Assembly: GCA_030052745.1 (NCBI GenBank)
Contig: JANBVO010000046.1
Location: 215,524 to 279,523 of the forward strand
Source: Pleurostoma richardsiae
Taxonomy: Eukaryota; Ascomycota; Sordariomycetes; Calosphaeriales; Pleurostomataceae
Direction of reading: 5' to 3'
Length of the DNA: 64,000 nt
Below are positions 31,081 to 42,065 of the stretch, piece after piece (within the stretch, counting starts at the first letter, position 1; each line of letters opens with the position of its first letter). The translations under genes and the position numbers were made by a program. The notes beneath the pieces are model-generated. The model saw nothing but the letters and a program-made list of their open reading frames with translations, was not told the origin of the DNA and made no database searches.

Positions 31081-34000
31081 ATGGCGAAGGAAAAGAAGCG
31101 GCACAGCCGAGAGAGCAAGTAAGTATGGCTAACGGCGGATCGCAACTCGCATCTTTCCTTCCTCGATGCACTGCTCTCGTTTTCAACGCGTGATCGAATC
31201 TATTCAATGTCTTCCTGCCGTACCATGTCTACATCTATCCCTATATGGGAAAAATACCTCTTGCATCGATGTAAAGCTGACAGCCCTTGCTAGAAACCCC
31301 CACTCATTTCCCCCTCAAACTCCTCGCAAGAAGCAAGGAGGTGAGGCTGATCGCAGCTCCAGAGAGAGAGCCGCGAGCGACAAAGAAACCAAGGGCAAGG
31401 CGCCTGTCGCTTTCTTCAGGTCTGATGTAGGTCACGGGGTCGAAACGCCAAGGACGCACAGTGAATATCTGGGGAACTCCGACTCAAATGGAGAAGAGAT
31501 CCGTGACGACCAACTGACACGCATCGGGGAGGGCGAGGAGCATGCTTCTGCTCCTCGCCGGTCTACGACTGCCCCCGGGGTTCCCGCAATTTTCTGCTAC
31601 GTCCCTTATCTTGCGCCTTCGACTGCCAGCCCACAAACGACTCATACCCAGCAAGACAACGCCAAACTCGGCCACATTAGGAAGAAGGGTTTGAAGTTTG
31701 ATAGGCAGATTCCCAAGTTCGCGGTTCAGGAAGAGCTCACCTGTATCAAACATCATATGATATCCGAAAAGACGAAGCGCCATCAGAAAGATAGTCGCTC
31801 CCGCGTATCTGGAAGATACGAAGAGCTCGATAACTGCCGCAGCGATGAATCAGACTTCTCCCCAATCCTGTCCAGCTCCTGGCATTGCGACCGCTGTGGC
31901 AACCTTCGGTCCAAAAAGTTCCATAGGCGGCGTCCCGCGGAGGATGAGGACCGTCCGAGGGCGAACTGGTGCCTCAGGTGCCGCATTCACGCCGAGAGAA
32001 AGCTGCAGGTCCTGAAATATAAGGGACACCCGTCCCATGCCTGTTGGTCGTGCGGTGTCATCCGCTCGGGACTCTACCAGCAAGAGAACCCGATTCGACC
32101 AGGTGTGATGCCCCGAGAGAACCTCTGCGGGAAGTGTCGGGGCCGTTCACTTGCAAAACTGGGTGGTCTGCCCTGGTCCAGCGAGATTGGCGGCGAATCC
32201 AGTTGCCTCACTGAGGTATGCTACTCTGGCTTCCCTCTTCTCAGGCGGTAGAGCTAACGTGATGCCAGCGCATCCGACGCCTGAAGTCTCTCGCCTTAGA
32301 CGATCTCTCTGTTGACGAGTCTGACGTGGGTGATCCAAGCCCGTCGCCTGCCGGGCAGGCCACCATCAGCATCAGATCGTCACCGCAGCGTGACTTGAGC
32401 AGCACGGGAAGCATCAAGAAGGGCCGAGCAGTGTATTGGGAATCAGCTGAGACGGAGCGCTCCGAAGCGACGCCCAAGTCCGAAAGCGCCAGCTCCAGTA
32501 GATATCAACGGCCGTCTTGCGAGTCGGAGCATCCGTCTGAGGCTTCTGTCCCAGAGGGACCTTCTGCTTCTTGCCCCGATACCGACGCTGTCCGACAGCC
32601 CACCGAATTGAATAACTCTCGGAGGATCCTCTCGCCTATCAATGTCTCGAAGACTCCAATGATGGGTGCTAAAGAAGAAGCTCACGACAACGCCGCCTTC
32701 CCAGCTCGACACGTCCCAGCAGAAGACCAGAAGGTAAAGAGCATTAACGAAGCTCAATTGGCATCACCTCGCTCGGGGGACAATTGCAAGAGTGACATGC
32801 AACAGCTGGGTGGATTGGCTGCTTCCGCCATCGGTAACCTTCGCTATCACGATACGATTGATGAACTCCTTAGTGGAACTGCAGCTTCACTTGAAGCCGA
32901 CCTTATCGCCACTGGTAGCCGGATGCATGGGCATCCTAATCCTCGTCACACGTATCGCGACCCAGCTGCTGTCAGCACTGGAAGCCCTCCCGAGCGGCAT
33001 GAGATCAGCAAAATAGCCAATCCTTCTGCGGCTGCTAGTATCACTGCTCATCCTCAGGTGGATGCGGGCACACCGTACATTGAGCAGCTTGGCCACAGCA
33101 GCCCTCTAAACTTCAACGATCTGTGTCCTGATCCAAGTTACTACGATGACAACAGCTCTCTGCCTAGATATGCACCGGCCAGAAAGTCGGTCCGGTTCCA
33201 GGACCAAGACGGTGGCGAGAGCTTCGACCTTGGTGTCGCCTGTACCACTGACTCAGAGTATTGGACTAGGGACTACAATGCCTTCCTACCTTCATCCAGC
33301 ATTCGCAGCTTCACCACGCCTACGCATCCAGACATAAAGGTCCCCGATTTCCAGCACGGCCGCCATAGCGACCAACGCTACCCCTATAGCACAGCGGACT
33401 ATCACCAGGCTCGTCGAGACGCTCTGCACTCGCAGTGCTGCGATCAATCATGCTATCCTGAGAGCGCCTTCTGGAATGTCGGCAGAGGCTATGACTACGT
33501 CAATGGCAACGCGCAGGACTGTACAACATCGCCCAGTTCGCTAGACCATATGAATCCCCGTGCTACAACGCCGCCTGGTGCTTCCTCACCCTTCGACTTC
33601 GACAAATGGAGCGAGATTAGCCATCCTGAAGACGACGAGTTCTACAGCCATGTGCCTGACGAGGCAGAGCATAAGTGGATAAATGACTGCGCCAAGATCT
33701 ACATGGCATACTCGATGGACGATACCTCTCCAACTTCCCCGGGCGTGCACCACAACGTCCCGCCCGCTTCACGGACTCTGTACGATGACCTTGAAGAGTT
33801 TGATGAGAAGCTGCGAGCAGTTCGAAGCTGCTTCCGCCCTTGTGATGATGACGATGTTGTCAGCCAGCACGATAATGACGCCCCAGCAGGTATGATAACA
33901 TCTCATAACTGTTCATGACCACCATTTTGCGGTACGCTGCCTTGCTAGCAGACATTCTCGTCATGCATTAGCTGCTGTGGGGGACTTCACTTGTCCCGAA

Positions 34001-34358
34001 TATCTGACCCGCAGCTCTGATCCATCGACTGCCTTCCTCCGCCCCCGGTCCATCACCGTCTCTCCCTCCATGGTGATGGCAGTGCTTTAAGGACGGAATT
34101 TGCTGATATGCTCTTCTATATCATCGTATAGGCCATGGATATAATAGCCCTCGCCTCGGGCTTAAGAGAGCATCTTCCTCTGAAGGTAAGGGCCGCCAGC
34201 TCGTGCCTATCACACCCTCGAAGCTCCTCGCGCTGACTTCCCGGGTAGGAGACACGTCTCTGTCTCGAGCCGGTCCCAAGCTCTTCCCCGTATCGGCCTC
34301 TCTGGTCGTCTATACCGGCCACGATAGCACGGATGACGAGGATGACGAGCTAATCTAG
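31081..34358 (+). CDS. Large unknown protein with four CxxC zinc-knuckle motifs, about 935 aa, 4 exons
   Basis: I do not recognise a named family. Proposed exons are 31081-31118, 31294-32215, 32269-33889 and 34132-34358. The N-terminal 160 residues are basic and disordered. Near residues 210-310 two paired CxxC motifs occur (CDRCG with CLRCR, then CWSCG with CGKCR), suggesting two zinc-ribbon-like units. The rest is Ser/Pro/Asp-rich with scattered motifs such as ARKSVRFQDQDGG and YDDLEEFDEKLRAVRSCF. Splicing at 33889/34132 skips a stop at 33916 and adds 75 residues (RLGLKRASSSEGKGRQLVP, ending DDEDDELI) with clear coding character. The tail is acidic. Possibly a nuclear regulator; function unknown. 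Confidence 0.72.
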
Positions 34359-35227
34359 CTTACTGGTCATTGAGCCGTAGGTTCCCCCCGGCGGGACCCC
34401 AACCCAACCCTCTAAAAGATGGCCCTTGCCGGAGTTCCTATCGTCAACCGTTCATGATGCTGATACCGTGTTCCTTGTAGGCATACGGCATGAACAGGAG
34501 GAGGGGAGAGAGCGGTTTGGTCGAGTCAAGCTACGCCGCCAGCTTATACGCGGGCTTTCTAATGCCTCGATTCCGATGAGCTGACTACTGCGACGAAGAC
34601 ATTACGACAACAATGTACTGCTATACTCATGCTTGTATGATTATCATTTTGCGCCGCTGATGCCACAGGCTGTCCGGTATCACAGCTATCGCGACTCATT
34701 GCCAACGATCTTATCCACTGCTGTCGACAACCTTACCAGGTTCTTTTTCTGGATGACCTGCCTCCTGACGTGTCGTCAACGGGTACCATGGGAATCTGCT
34801 ACAGAAATGAGCAATATAGGTTGGAAGGTATACCGACTCAACCGGTTGCATCTCTGCTAGGCCGTGCTGTTGGAGGATCTATAAGGGAATGCATTCATTT
34901 GAAGTAGACCCATACTCCAAAGGGTGTTTCCTGAGGCAGCAATAAACTTGTCCTTCTTGGAAGCAGTACGTAATGTCCTACGGACCTCGCTGTGGTTGCT
35001 AAACTGTCGAGGCCGTCGGTTTCGCCGTTGCGCCAAGATCCGTCCGCACAGTCGGTCCGTGACATGTCTACTGTTTACGTGACATTCGACTAAGGTCTAC
35101 TATGAGCGGCGCATAAGCAGTAACTCGGTTCCCTAGCTCGTGGTATCATTCAGATGAGAGACACTTGGTCCCTTAGCACAGTTAGTACAGACCGTACAAC
35201 CGCGACGATATAGGTGGCAGTCCTAAT
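34359..35227. other. Region between convergent genes
   Basis: No exon or repeat is recognisable. It separates the CxxC-protein gene (+) from UTP23 (-). Confidence 0.5.
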
Positions 35228-36257
35228 CTACACGTCCCCTACAGTGACACCTGACTCTAGCCGCCCTTGTCCTTCATCTCCTTCCGCAGTTTTGTGTTTC
35301 CGTCTTCGCTTCCGTTTGGCAGGGGTTTCTGACGGCTCACTGCCTTCTGGCTTGACCTCTTTTCCCAGCTGCTGGTCTGCACCCGGCCGCTTCTTGGGTT
35401 TCTTGACAGCTAGTGGGTTTGGCCCTTTTGGCCCCTGGTGTCTCTTCTTCTTTTTCTGAGGCTGCTCGTCTGTAGCAGTCCCGGCTGGACCCAAAGTCTT
35501 TCCCTTCTCTTCATCGCCTGATCCTTCTGAATTCTCGCCATTTTCTGACGAGTTCTCGTCGCTCGGCCGCTTCCGTTTGCTCCCAGAGGCACCTAATTTT
35601 ATGATCTCAGCCCGGAACTTTGACCTCTCTTCTCTCTGCGTTGCTTGCATCGTCGCGGAGGTCATTGGCTCCATAATCATCACTGAGCGAGAGATGTAGA
35701 TGAGAGGCACGCCCTGGACCGCTCTGAGCCTCTTCCGCAGGTCTTGGCTCTGGGACGCGACAACATATCGGTGCTTGTTGGTGCCTCTCCCCTTCTCGTC
35801 GACCACGGACGTGAGGCACTCAATCGCGCTGAGAGGCTCGGGATATTCATTTGGATGGTGCCCGCAGCGGCGCCGTTCAAAGGTCTTCGCGTGCTCGATC
35901 GTCTTAGCCATCCCGGGCTCAGCGCCGCGGGAGTACAGTTTCCGCATTTCGCACTGCGTGATCATGGGCTTCACTGTCCATCGGTCAGCACGCTTTCCCT
36001 TTCCGATCGTAGGACATTATTAACTAACCCTTTCCATGCAGGGTACGTTCAAGAGCAGGAGCGAGGTCCATAACAAACCTCGCGCTGTCCACGACTATCT
36101 CGGCATCGACGAGCACTTGATATGGTTCTGCATCCTAGTCAGCCTGCGACGCCGCAAGTTCCATGGTAAAGCGCCGTGAAAACGAACCTCGAAAGCCAAA
36201 GTGCATCTCAAAGTTCTTCATCAACTTGCGGTACCGCTTCCCCGTCTTGGCCCGCAT
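35228..36257 (-). CDS. utp23: rRNA-processing protein UTP23, 304 aa, 3 exons
   Basis: A PIN-domain-like protein of the small-subunit processome, acting in early 18S rRNA maturation in the nucleolus. Exons on the minus strand are 36257-36188, 36127-36029 and 35973-35228. The joins give MRAKTGKRYRKLMKNFEMHF, then GFREPYQVLVDAEIVVDSAR and GKVKPMITQCEMRKLYS, all typical of the family. Cys and His residues (CEMRKL, RRRCGHH, AIECL) fit the Utp23 zinc-binding set. The C-terminal 110 residues are a charged tail with basic clusters (GSKRKRP, KKKKRHQGPKG, KRKRRRKHK) that likely bind RNA and direct nucleolar import. A more distal ATG at 36386 would add residues that do not resemble the family, so 36257 is chosen. 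Confidence 0.93.
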
Positions 36258-36842
36258 CTTGAAGTTGTTGTCGCTCTGATGAAATTCGTCAAGAGAGTGT
36301 GTTGGGAGCCGCTGGCGTAAACCGAAGGCCTCTAGAATGAGCGCTCGCAGACTGCCTGAGCTATCAGAATGTAGGTACACTTCCAAAATATTTCAGTCTT
36401 TCGGATTGCCCCACGCTCAGTATCTGATTTGATAGAGAAAGGGAAGAAATTAAGGTTAAGCCTCTAGCCGCATATGTACTAGCGTACCAAAAATAAGCTA
36501 GGACGATGTACTCTACTCCGTACAGCCCAGTGTTACTGTCTGCCTCCATAGGGCCCCCTCAACCTTTTGGTTATTGACTCGACTCCTTGCCCACCCAACG
36601 CCGCGTCCCCCCCTAAACTCCAGGTTCATGGATCGATCTCTCTCTCCTTTTTTATTTAAAATTTTTTTTTCTTCATTTCAAAAGAGACACGCTCATGTCA
36701 AACTCCATGTGCTCCCATCCGTCGTATAAATATCGTGCGGTCATCTGGGGAACGGGCAATCATGTAGCACCGCCGCGCCGGAGCAGAGAGCCGGGGACTC
36801 GGAAGACATTGCTTAGATGATCTTCTTGTCTTGGGCGGTCTC
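36258..36842. other. Intergenic region between two minus-strand genes
   Basis: It holds the promoter of UTP23 and the 3' region of the PP2C gene. There are short T runs near 36648-36670 and no exon. Confidence 0.5.
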
Positions 36843-38254
36843 TCACTGATTTCGTGTACATAGCGCTGCTACGACGCTGATATCATCAAGTTTTCCTGAT
36901 TTCAATGTTAGAAGATCGATGCAAGAACCAGAAGACCGGACAAAAAGCAAGAAGGAGAGTGGGGTATGTCGAACCTCCTTCGCTGGGCAAGCCCTCTTCG
37001 ATCGCATGCTCCATGAACGGGCTCTCTGCGAACGGGTCCAGCGCGACTATCTTTGCGGCATTCATCAGCTCCTGTGCCACAAATGTCATCCCGCCACCGG
37101 CGCCGCCCTTCCTACTCCCGCCGTCCCCTCGGCCTCCTTCTCCCGCCTCCCACTTCTTCACGCTGTTGGTCACGTTCTCCACAATCTCATGCGCCCACAG
37201 GTTGTCGATGACCCCGTCGGACATCGCCAGCACCACATCCCCTTCCTGGATGGCCACGATGTCAAGTACGGCGTTGGCGAGCGGCGTGTCTGGGCTGTTG
37301 GTCCCGAGTTGCCTCGGACAGTCGAACCAATGCCATTGCTCCTTCGTTTTGAAGACGAGCTCTCGCTCGCATGGGCGGACGACCATCACCTGGGAATCGC
37401 CTAGATTCGTAATATAGAGCAGTGGTGCTGTCGTGCTCCTAATCTGTCGACCTCGGCTCTGTCCGGCACTCAGATTCTCTCTCGCGCCATGCTCCTCCTT
37501 ATAATGCAGCTGCGCTCCAGTAACGGTCGTAGTTCCTTGCCAGTCGTTTGGCGAGGATGTCGCTTCGATTGTCTGTTCGTAGGCCTTCTGGAGGCACTTG
37601 ACGGGATCCGGCCGGTACGGCTCGCCTGGGGGGCGTGGGCGCACTATATCCTCGTGAATCGCCTCTGCCCAGAAGTGCAGGATCAGCCTGGCCCACAATC
37701 TGTGATAAAGTTGAGTAAGCGACCAGGTCAACGATAGAGCCCGCCATTCAAGAATACGCAAGGAAAAGAAGGACGAACCCAGCGTGGCCCCTCGGCCTCG
37801 CTGACCACGCGCCAACACCGTCATTTGCCGCAATAAAATACTCGCTCGCAAATACAGCATCATCACCGTTCGTGCAACCTTGTATGAGCTTCCCGTTCAC
37901 GAAGGCACGGCGGTCGCGACTGCGATGATGGGTGCTAAGGGGGTCACTGAAGGAGCCAGAGGGTGGAGAGAGAAACGGGGGAGGAAATGGCCTCGGGGTC
38001 CTCTTCGCAAACAAGCCGATGCCGGTCTCGAATCTATACGGCAGCCTGGGACAGGCGTCGAATCCAGGAGAGGCATAGACGGGACCGGCAGCGGTGTTCT
38101 GCTCGGTCGCCGCGACGGCGGCAGCCGCAGAGGAGGAGAATCTTCGGAGATCAGGACGGGCGGTCCATTGCGACTGCAGAAGGGACTTGGAGAGCGCCGC
38201 CCGCCGGACTTGTTGAAGGAAGGACGCCGATGGTGCCAGAGATAATCTCCTCAT
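36843..38254 (-). CDS. ptc7: Mitochondrial PP2C-type protein phosphatase, Ptc7 family, 417 aa, 3 exons
   Basis: A metal-dependent Ser/Thr phosphatase; yeast Ptc7 acts in mitochondria, including on coenzyme Q biosynthesis. Minus-strand exons are 38254-37779, 37699-36975 and 36895-36843; both introns are 79 nt. The N-terminus is a mitochondrial-type presequence (MRRLSLAPSASFLQQVRRAA). PP2C landmarks are GDDAVFASEYFIAANDGVGAW (metal-binding Asp and Gly), LLYITNLGDSQVMVVR, GDVVLAMSDGVIDNL and the terminal KLDDISVVAA. The second-exon loop contains a Gly-rich insert (EGGRGDGGSRKGGAGGG). An in-frame ATG at 38362 would add 36 residues ahead of the presequence and is less likely. Retention of intron 1 shifts the frame to a stop. 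Confidence 0.9.
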
Positions 38255-41200
38255 TCCAGCGATGAGGAACAGACGTGGTAGTGCAGTTGCTGGCCGTTGC
38301 AGCGCTCTCGGCGGCCGATGCGGGTCGCAAGGCTGGGGTGAGGTCCAGTCGGAAAATGACAAGATACCCGACCTTCGCGGCGGAATTTTTCCATATTACA
38401 TAGCAAGCGCGGCAGGTTGCGCCACTACAGGACGGGAATTGGCGGGGCTTCTCCTTTCAACTCCGGCTCCGGAGTGGCACCAAGACCACTACCTAGTACG
38501 GCATCGTACCTAGTGTAGGAACCGCAGGATCCCGGGGCAGCTCCGGTTGAGCACCTGGGACCCTTACCTACCTAATCTGAGGTACCAACCTGGTAGAGAC
38601 CATCACGTACCTAAAGCACCTCTTTCTATGTACCCACGAGCTAAATTACCTGCGTCAGGTCGTCCCCCCGCCTACCGGGCCTATCATTAGATCGCCCAGC
38701 TGCAGCTGGCCTTGGCGGGTCTGCGGTGGCCTTGTATTCCGGAGAGGAACTAAGACAACGTATGCTCATATTTTCGGGGAGACCGCTGCGGACGTATTCG
38801 AACGCCGTGCACGACGAGATGGAGGGGATGTCGACTGGAACCTACATGGTTACGCTTGGCACGTAACTTGTGCGAGTCAGCTCTACCAGTCAGTTACATG
38901 CATGTCGAGGAGAACCTGGATCTATTTGACCGCCGCCAGGCAGTTTTCTCGGAGGCCGAAGTCCACGACCCGGTAGAAGCATCGGCGCGTGGGTTGCTTC
39001 TGCTCAAGAGCAAAAGCAAGCACGCACAAAAGTGCCGTGGTTTTAGCATAAGGTGCCTGGACAGATGCAGGATAACCTGTGATATATGCAAATGGAAGTA
39101 CTGTACGAACATGCAGGTACAGACCTGTGCTAGGTACCTAAAGTTTGGAAGCACATGGTTGTTGGTAACCTGTCAGCGCCTTGAGTTGATCACCTAGCAA
39201 GTCCGCATGATTGGTAACCCGAGGAGACGGGAAGCTCAAAATAGCACGGCGGGTCTCGGGCAGGGGGCCACGGACACAACCGCCAGGCTGGAGTGGCAGA
39301 GTGGCTGCTGAAGAGAGCAAGCACACAGCGCGGCGGCACCGGCGGCGCCAGCGGCTGAGAGATGCGTGGGAGTATCTTGCCTGTACTCGGTACAGCAGTG
39401 GGCTAGACCCTAGCCGTCAGGGCTCACGGCAGCATAGCAAAGTATTTCAGCTGAACGATAGCCTGTGCAGCAAGACGGCAGCACGGCAACGAGCATGACG
39501 TAGTCCTGCCAGTCTCTGCCCAGGCGAGCGTTTCTTGATTTTGCTCTCTCAAGGTCCTGAAGATCACTCTAGTAGCGCCGGCGTCGGTCGTAGGTGGTCT
39601 CTGTTGCATGCATGCCAGAGTAGAGAATACAACATACGTATGCATTCAAGAAGGCTTGAAGGTCTTTCTGTCTGGAACCAATGCAATCACAGGCTCGTTA
39701 CAGGATGCGACTGCTCGAACAACTCGTCCGCATGCTCGTCTGAGCAAAAGACGCGTCACGGGCCAAGACTGGCGCCCCATGATGTGACCCATGATACTGG
39801 CAAACTGCCAATCAACTGCATAATGTTACGCGTAAATATGGGGTGGGTGGCCGGAGCCATTCACGCTTGTCTGTAGTTCAGCTGCTAGGCACGACGTCGT
39901 CTGTGATGTACCTGCGGAAAAGTTAAGCTACCTGCGTAAGGTACATATGAGGATACGACCGACGTGACACGACCATGACTGAACTTGCATGGTCTCCGGC
40001 TGGCGGTCTTATTTCTGGTCCATTTGCCTTCACCGCCAAGCAAGAGGGAATATCTCTACATAGTACTCAAGCGCCGCAGAGGCGGAGGCTTGGTGGAATG
40101 GCTGACTACCTAGGTTGGTTGCGTGCCTCGTTGCCCTCTTTAGGCTCCCGCACAAGATCCCGGGACCGAGGACTCGAAAGCCGTGCGTGCCTCCATGCCT
40201 ACCACTTACGGAGGATAGGCCCTTACTATTAAGCACTCTTGTTTTACGGACCCTTGTAGGTACCAATGTGCCTTTGGGAGACGCAAGAGGAATGAGACAC
40301 TGTGCTGGCTTGCCAAGACGTACGCACTACGTAGCTTACATAGTAGTCTCCAGCCCTAACGGCCTTGGTGAAGTCATAAGCCGGAGTCGTATTATCATAC
40401 CTAATTGCCTACCACCTAGTTAATACCTAGCTTCTCCTCAGCCGCCCAGTGCCACGGCGTTCCTGGAGAGAAGCCAGACCGCCTGGAGACGGTAGCAAGT
40501 TGGCGGATGTGCAAGCCAAGAGTTTCCGCATTTCTGCTGCCCACCTGTGGCCGCCGGTAGTCTCGGAGTTGGACGAGCCAAGACGAGAAAACACGACGAC
40601 CGAGCTTGGCGATCTATTAGAAGGCCCTGGAGCCTTAATATCGGCCAGCCCCCTGTTCGGGCACTGACGGGACTCGCAGACTCTGGCACTTCCTCTTTTC
40701 CAGCTTCGTTGCTTCTGTTCTCTGCCCGAAGACACTTGCGACAGTGGTGACTTATTTGGACCCTCGATCCTCATCGATGCCATGGGCAGCTGTTCATAAC
40801 CTTGAGGTTGCCATGCTGTTGTAGGTAGGTACTTGGATTTTCCTGAGGCTCTAAACGGGCTCGACTGCGAGGGATGCGCGGATAGATACCTACCTAGATT
40901 CATCACACCAGCCAGCCCATACATACCTATTTTTCTTACCCCCCTGCCCTGCCTTTCCTTTCGCGCCCTCGCTATTATGAGGACCCCGAAGAGAAGAGAG
41001 GGACAACATGGGGTCCGGGCCGGGCAGACCTGGAAATGGCATCGTTTTCCTGCGTCCCCAGTCCGACGCTTCCGTGCTTGAATGAGACCTTTTTCTTCCC
41101 CCATGGAGCCACATTTATTGTCAAAGCAGACTTGGAGTGACGGACATGGACAAGCTCCAGGTACCCTTTGGTCTACCGAAACTTGCTGTACCTCTACCTG

Positions 41201-42065
41201 TACTTTCCTGCGCTACCGACCTCTCGTCTACCTTACGTACCTACACTGGAGGATGTACCCTTGCCAGACTGACCTGACCGACTTCAATGACTGACATAAT
41301 AAACCTTGTCGCAGAATCGACACAATAAAACCCACCAAGGCCGCCGTCCATCCCCGTGGACCCCCGAGCCTCTCGGCGACCCCTCGACTTCTAGACTTCT
41401 AAACAACTCGCTCTTCTTTCTCCCTGTTTTTTTTTTCTTCCTCCTGCCTCTTCGCTCGTTTTCCCTGCCGCTCTCTTGACTGTCCTGGTCTGACCTCACC
41501 ACTCGAGTCTACCGCCGCCGTCCATCCGATCGGTTCTTTGTTGCATTGCACCCGGGCCCTCCGACATCGTCTTCCCTGGCTCTTCTCGTTATTGGAGGGA
41601 CCGAGCCGGACGGGGGCAGGCCTGTCTCGGCGGGGGAAGGAGAAGACCGGCTGCTCTAGAAAGGAGCAGGACGCGCAATAAGAGGGCCAGATCCGAAAGG
41701 AAGTAGAATAATAACGAAGGGACAAGGGGCCAAAAATGGGCCGGAATCGCGGTTTGTTCCCCCCTCTCATTCCCCCCCCCCCCTTCCCTTTTGAGCCTGA
41801 TCCTTGTCGTCTCTCGCCGCAGTGCTTTGCTGTCCGTTGTTCCCGTCGTTTTGCGTATTATTGCACTACATCTTGCTTGTCCCAAGTCGTGCTTAGTCTG
41901 GGCTGGGCGCGCTGCGTTGTACAGGCCATTCATTCTTTCTCCTCACACCCAGCTGTGCGGCATTCCAGTCCGCCAATGGCCGCAGGCGGCAGCCACCTGC
42001 TGTTAAAGTGTCATCATCCGTTCTTATGCTAACCCGGCTTTCTCTCTTAAAAAGTCCTCTCTTTT
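38255..42065. other. 3.8-kb gene-poor region with TACCTA-type repeats
   Basis: The longest gap in the window. No chain of exons with family signal was found on either strand, and the longest open frames lack protein-like composition. It carries scattered AGGTA/TACCT motifs: dense at 38489-38651 and weaker near 39130, 40100, 40250, 40400, 40825, 40890 and 41160-41250. The last 700 bp (about 41390-42060) are pyrimidine-rich, with a C12 run at 41772-41783, and look like the promoter and leader of CAF120. Confidence 0.45.
38489..38651. repeat. TACCTA/TAGGTA repeat block
   Basis: Loose cluster of TACCTA, GTACCTA and GAGGTACC motifs, about 240 bp upstream of the PP2C start codon. Confidence 0.6.

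Noticed and set aside
36258-36386. 43-residue extension of UTP23
   Set aside because: Members of the family begin with a basic MRxKxxKxYRK-like sequence, which matches the ATG at 36257.
37700-37778. Retained-intron membrane form of Ptc7 as described in yeast
   Set aside because: Here the intron is 79 nt and shifts frame to a quick stop, so the yeast-type longer isoform cannot be made.
40427-41104. 225-codon minus-strand frame in the gene desert
   Set aside because: Composition is low-complexity and it crosses TACCTA-type repeats; no motif or splice partner.
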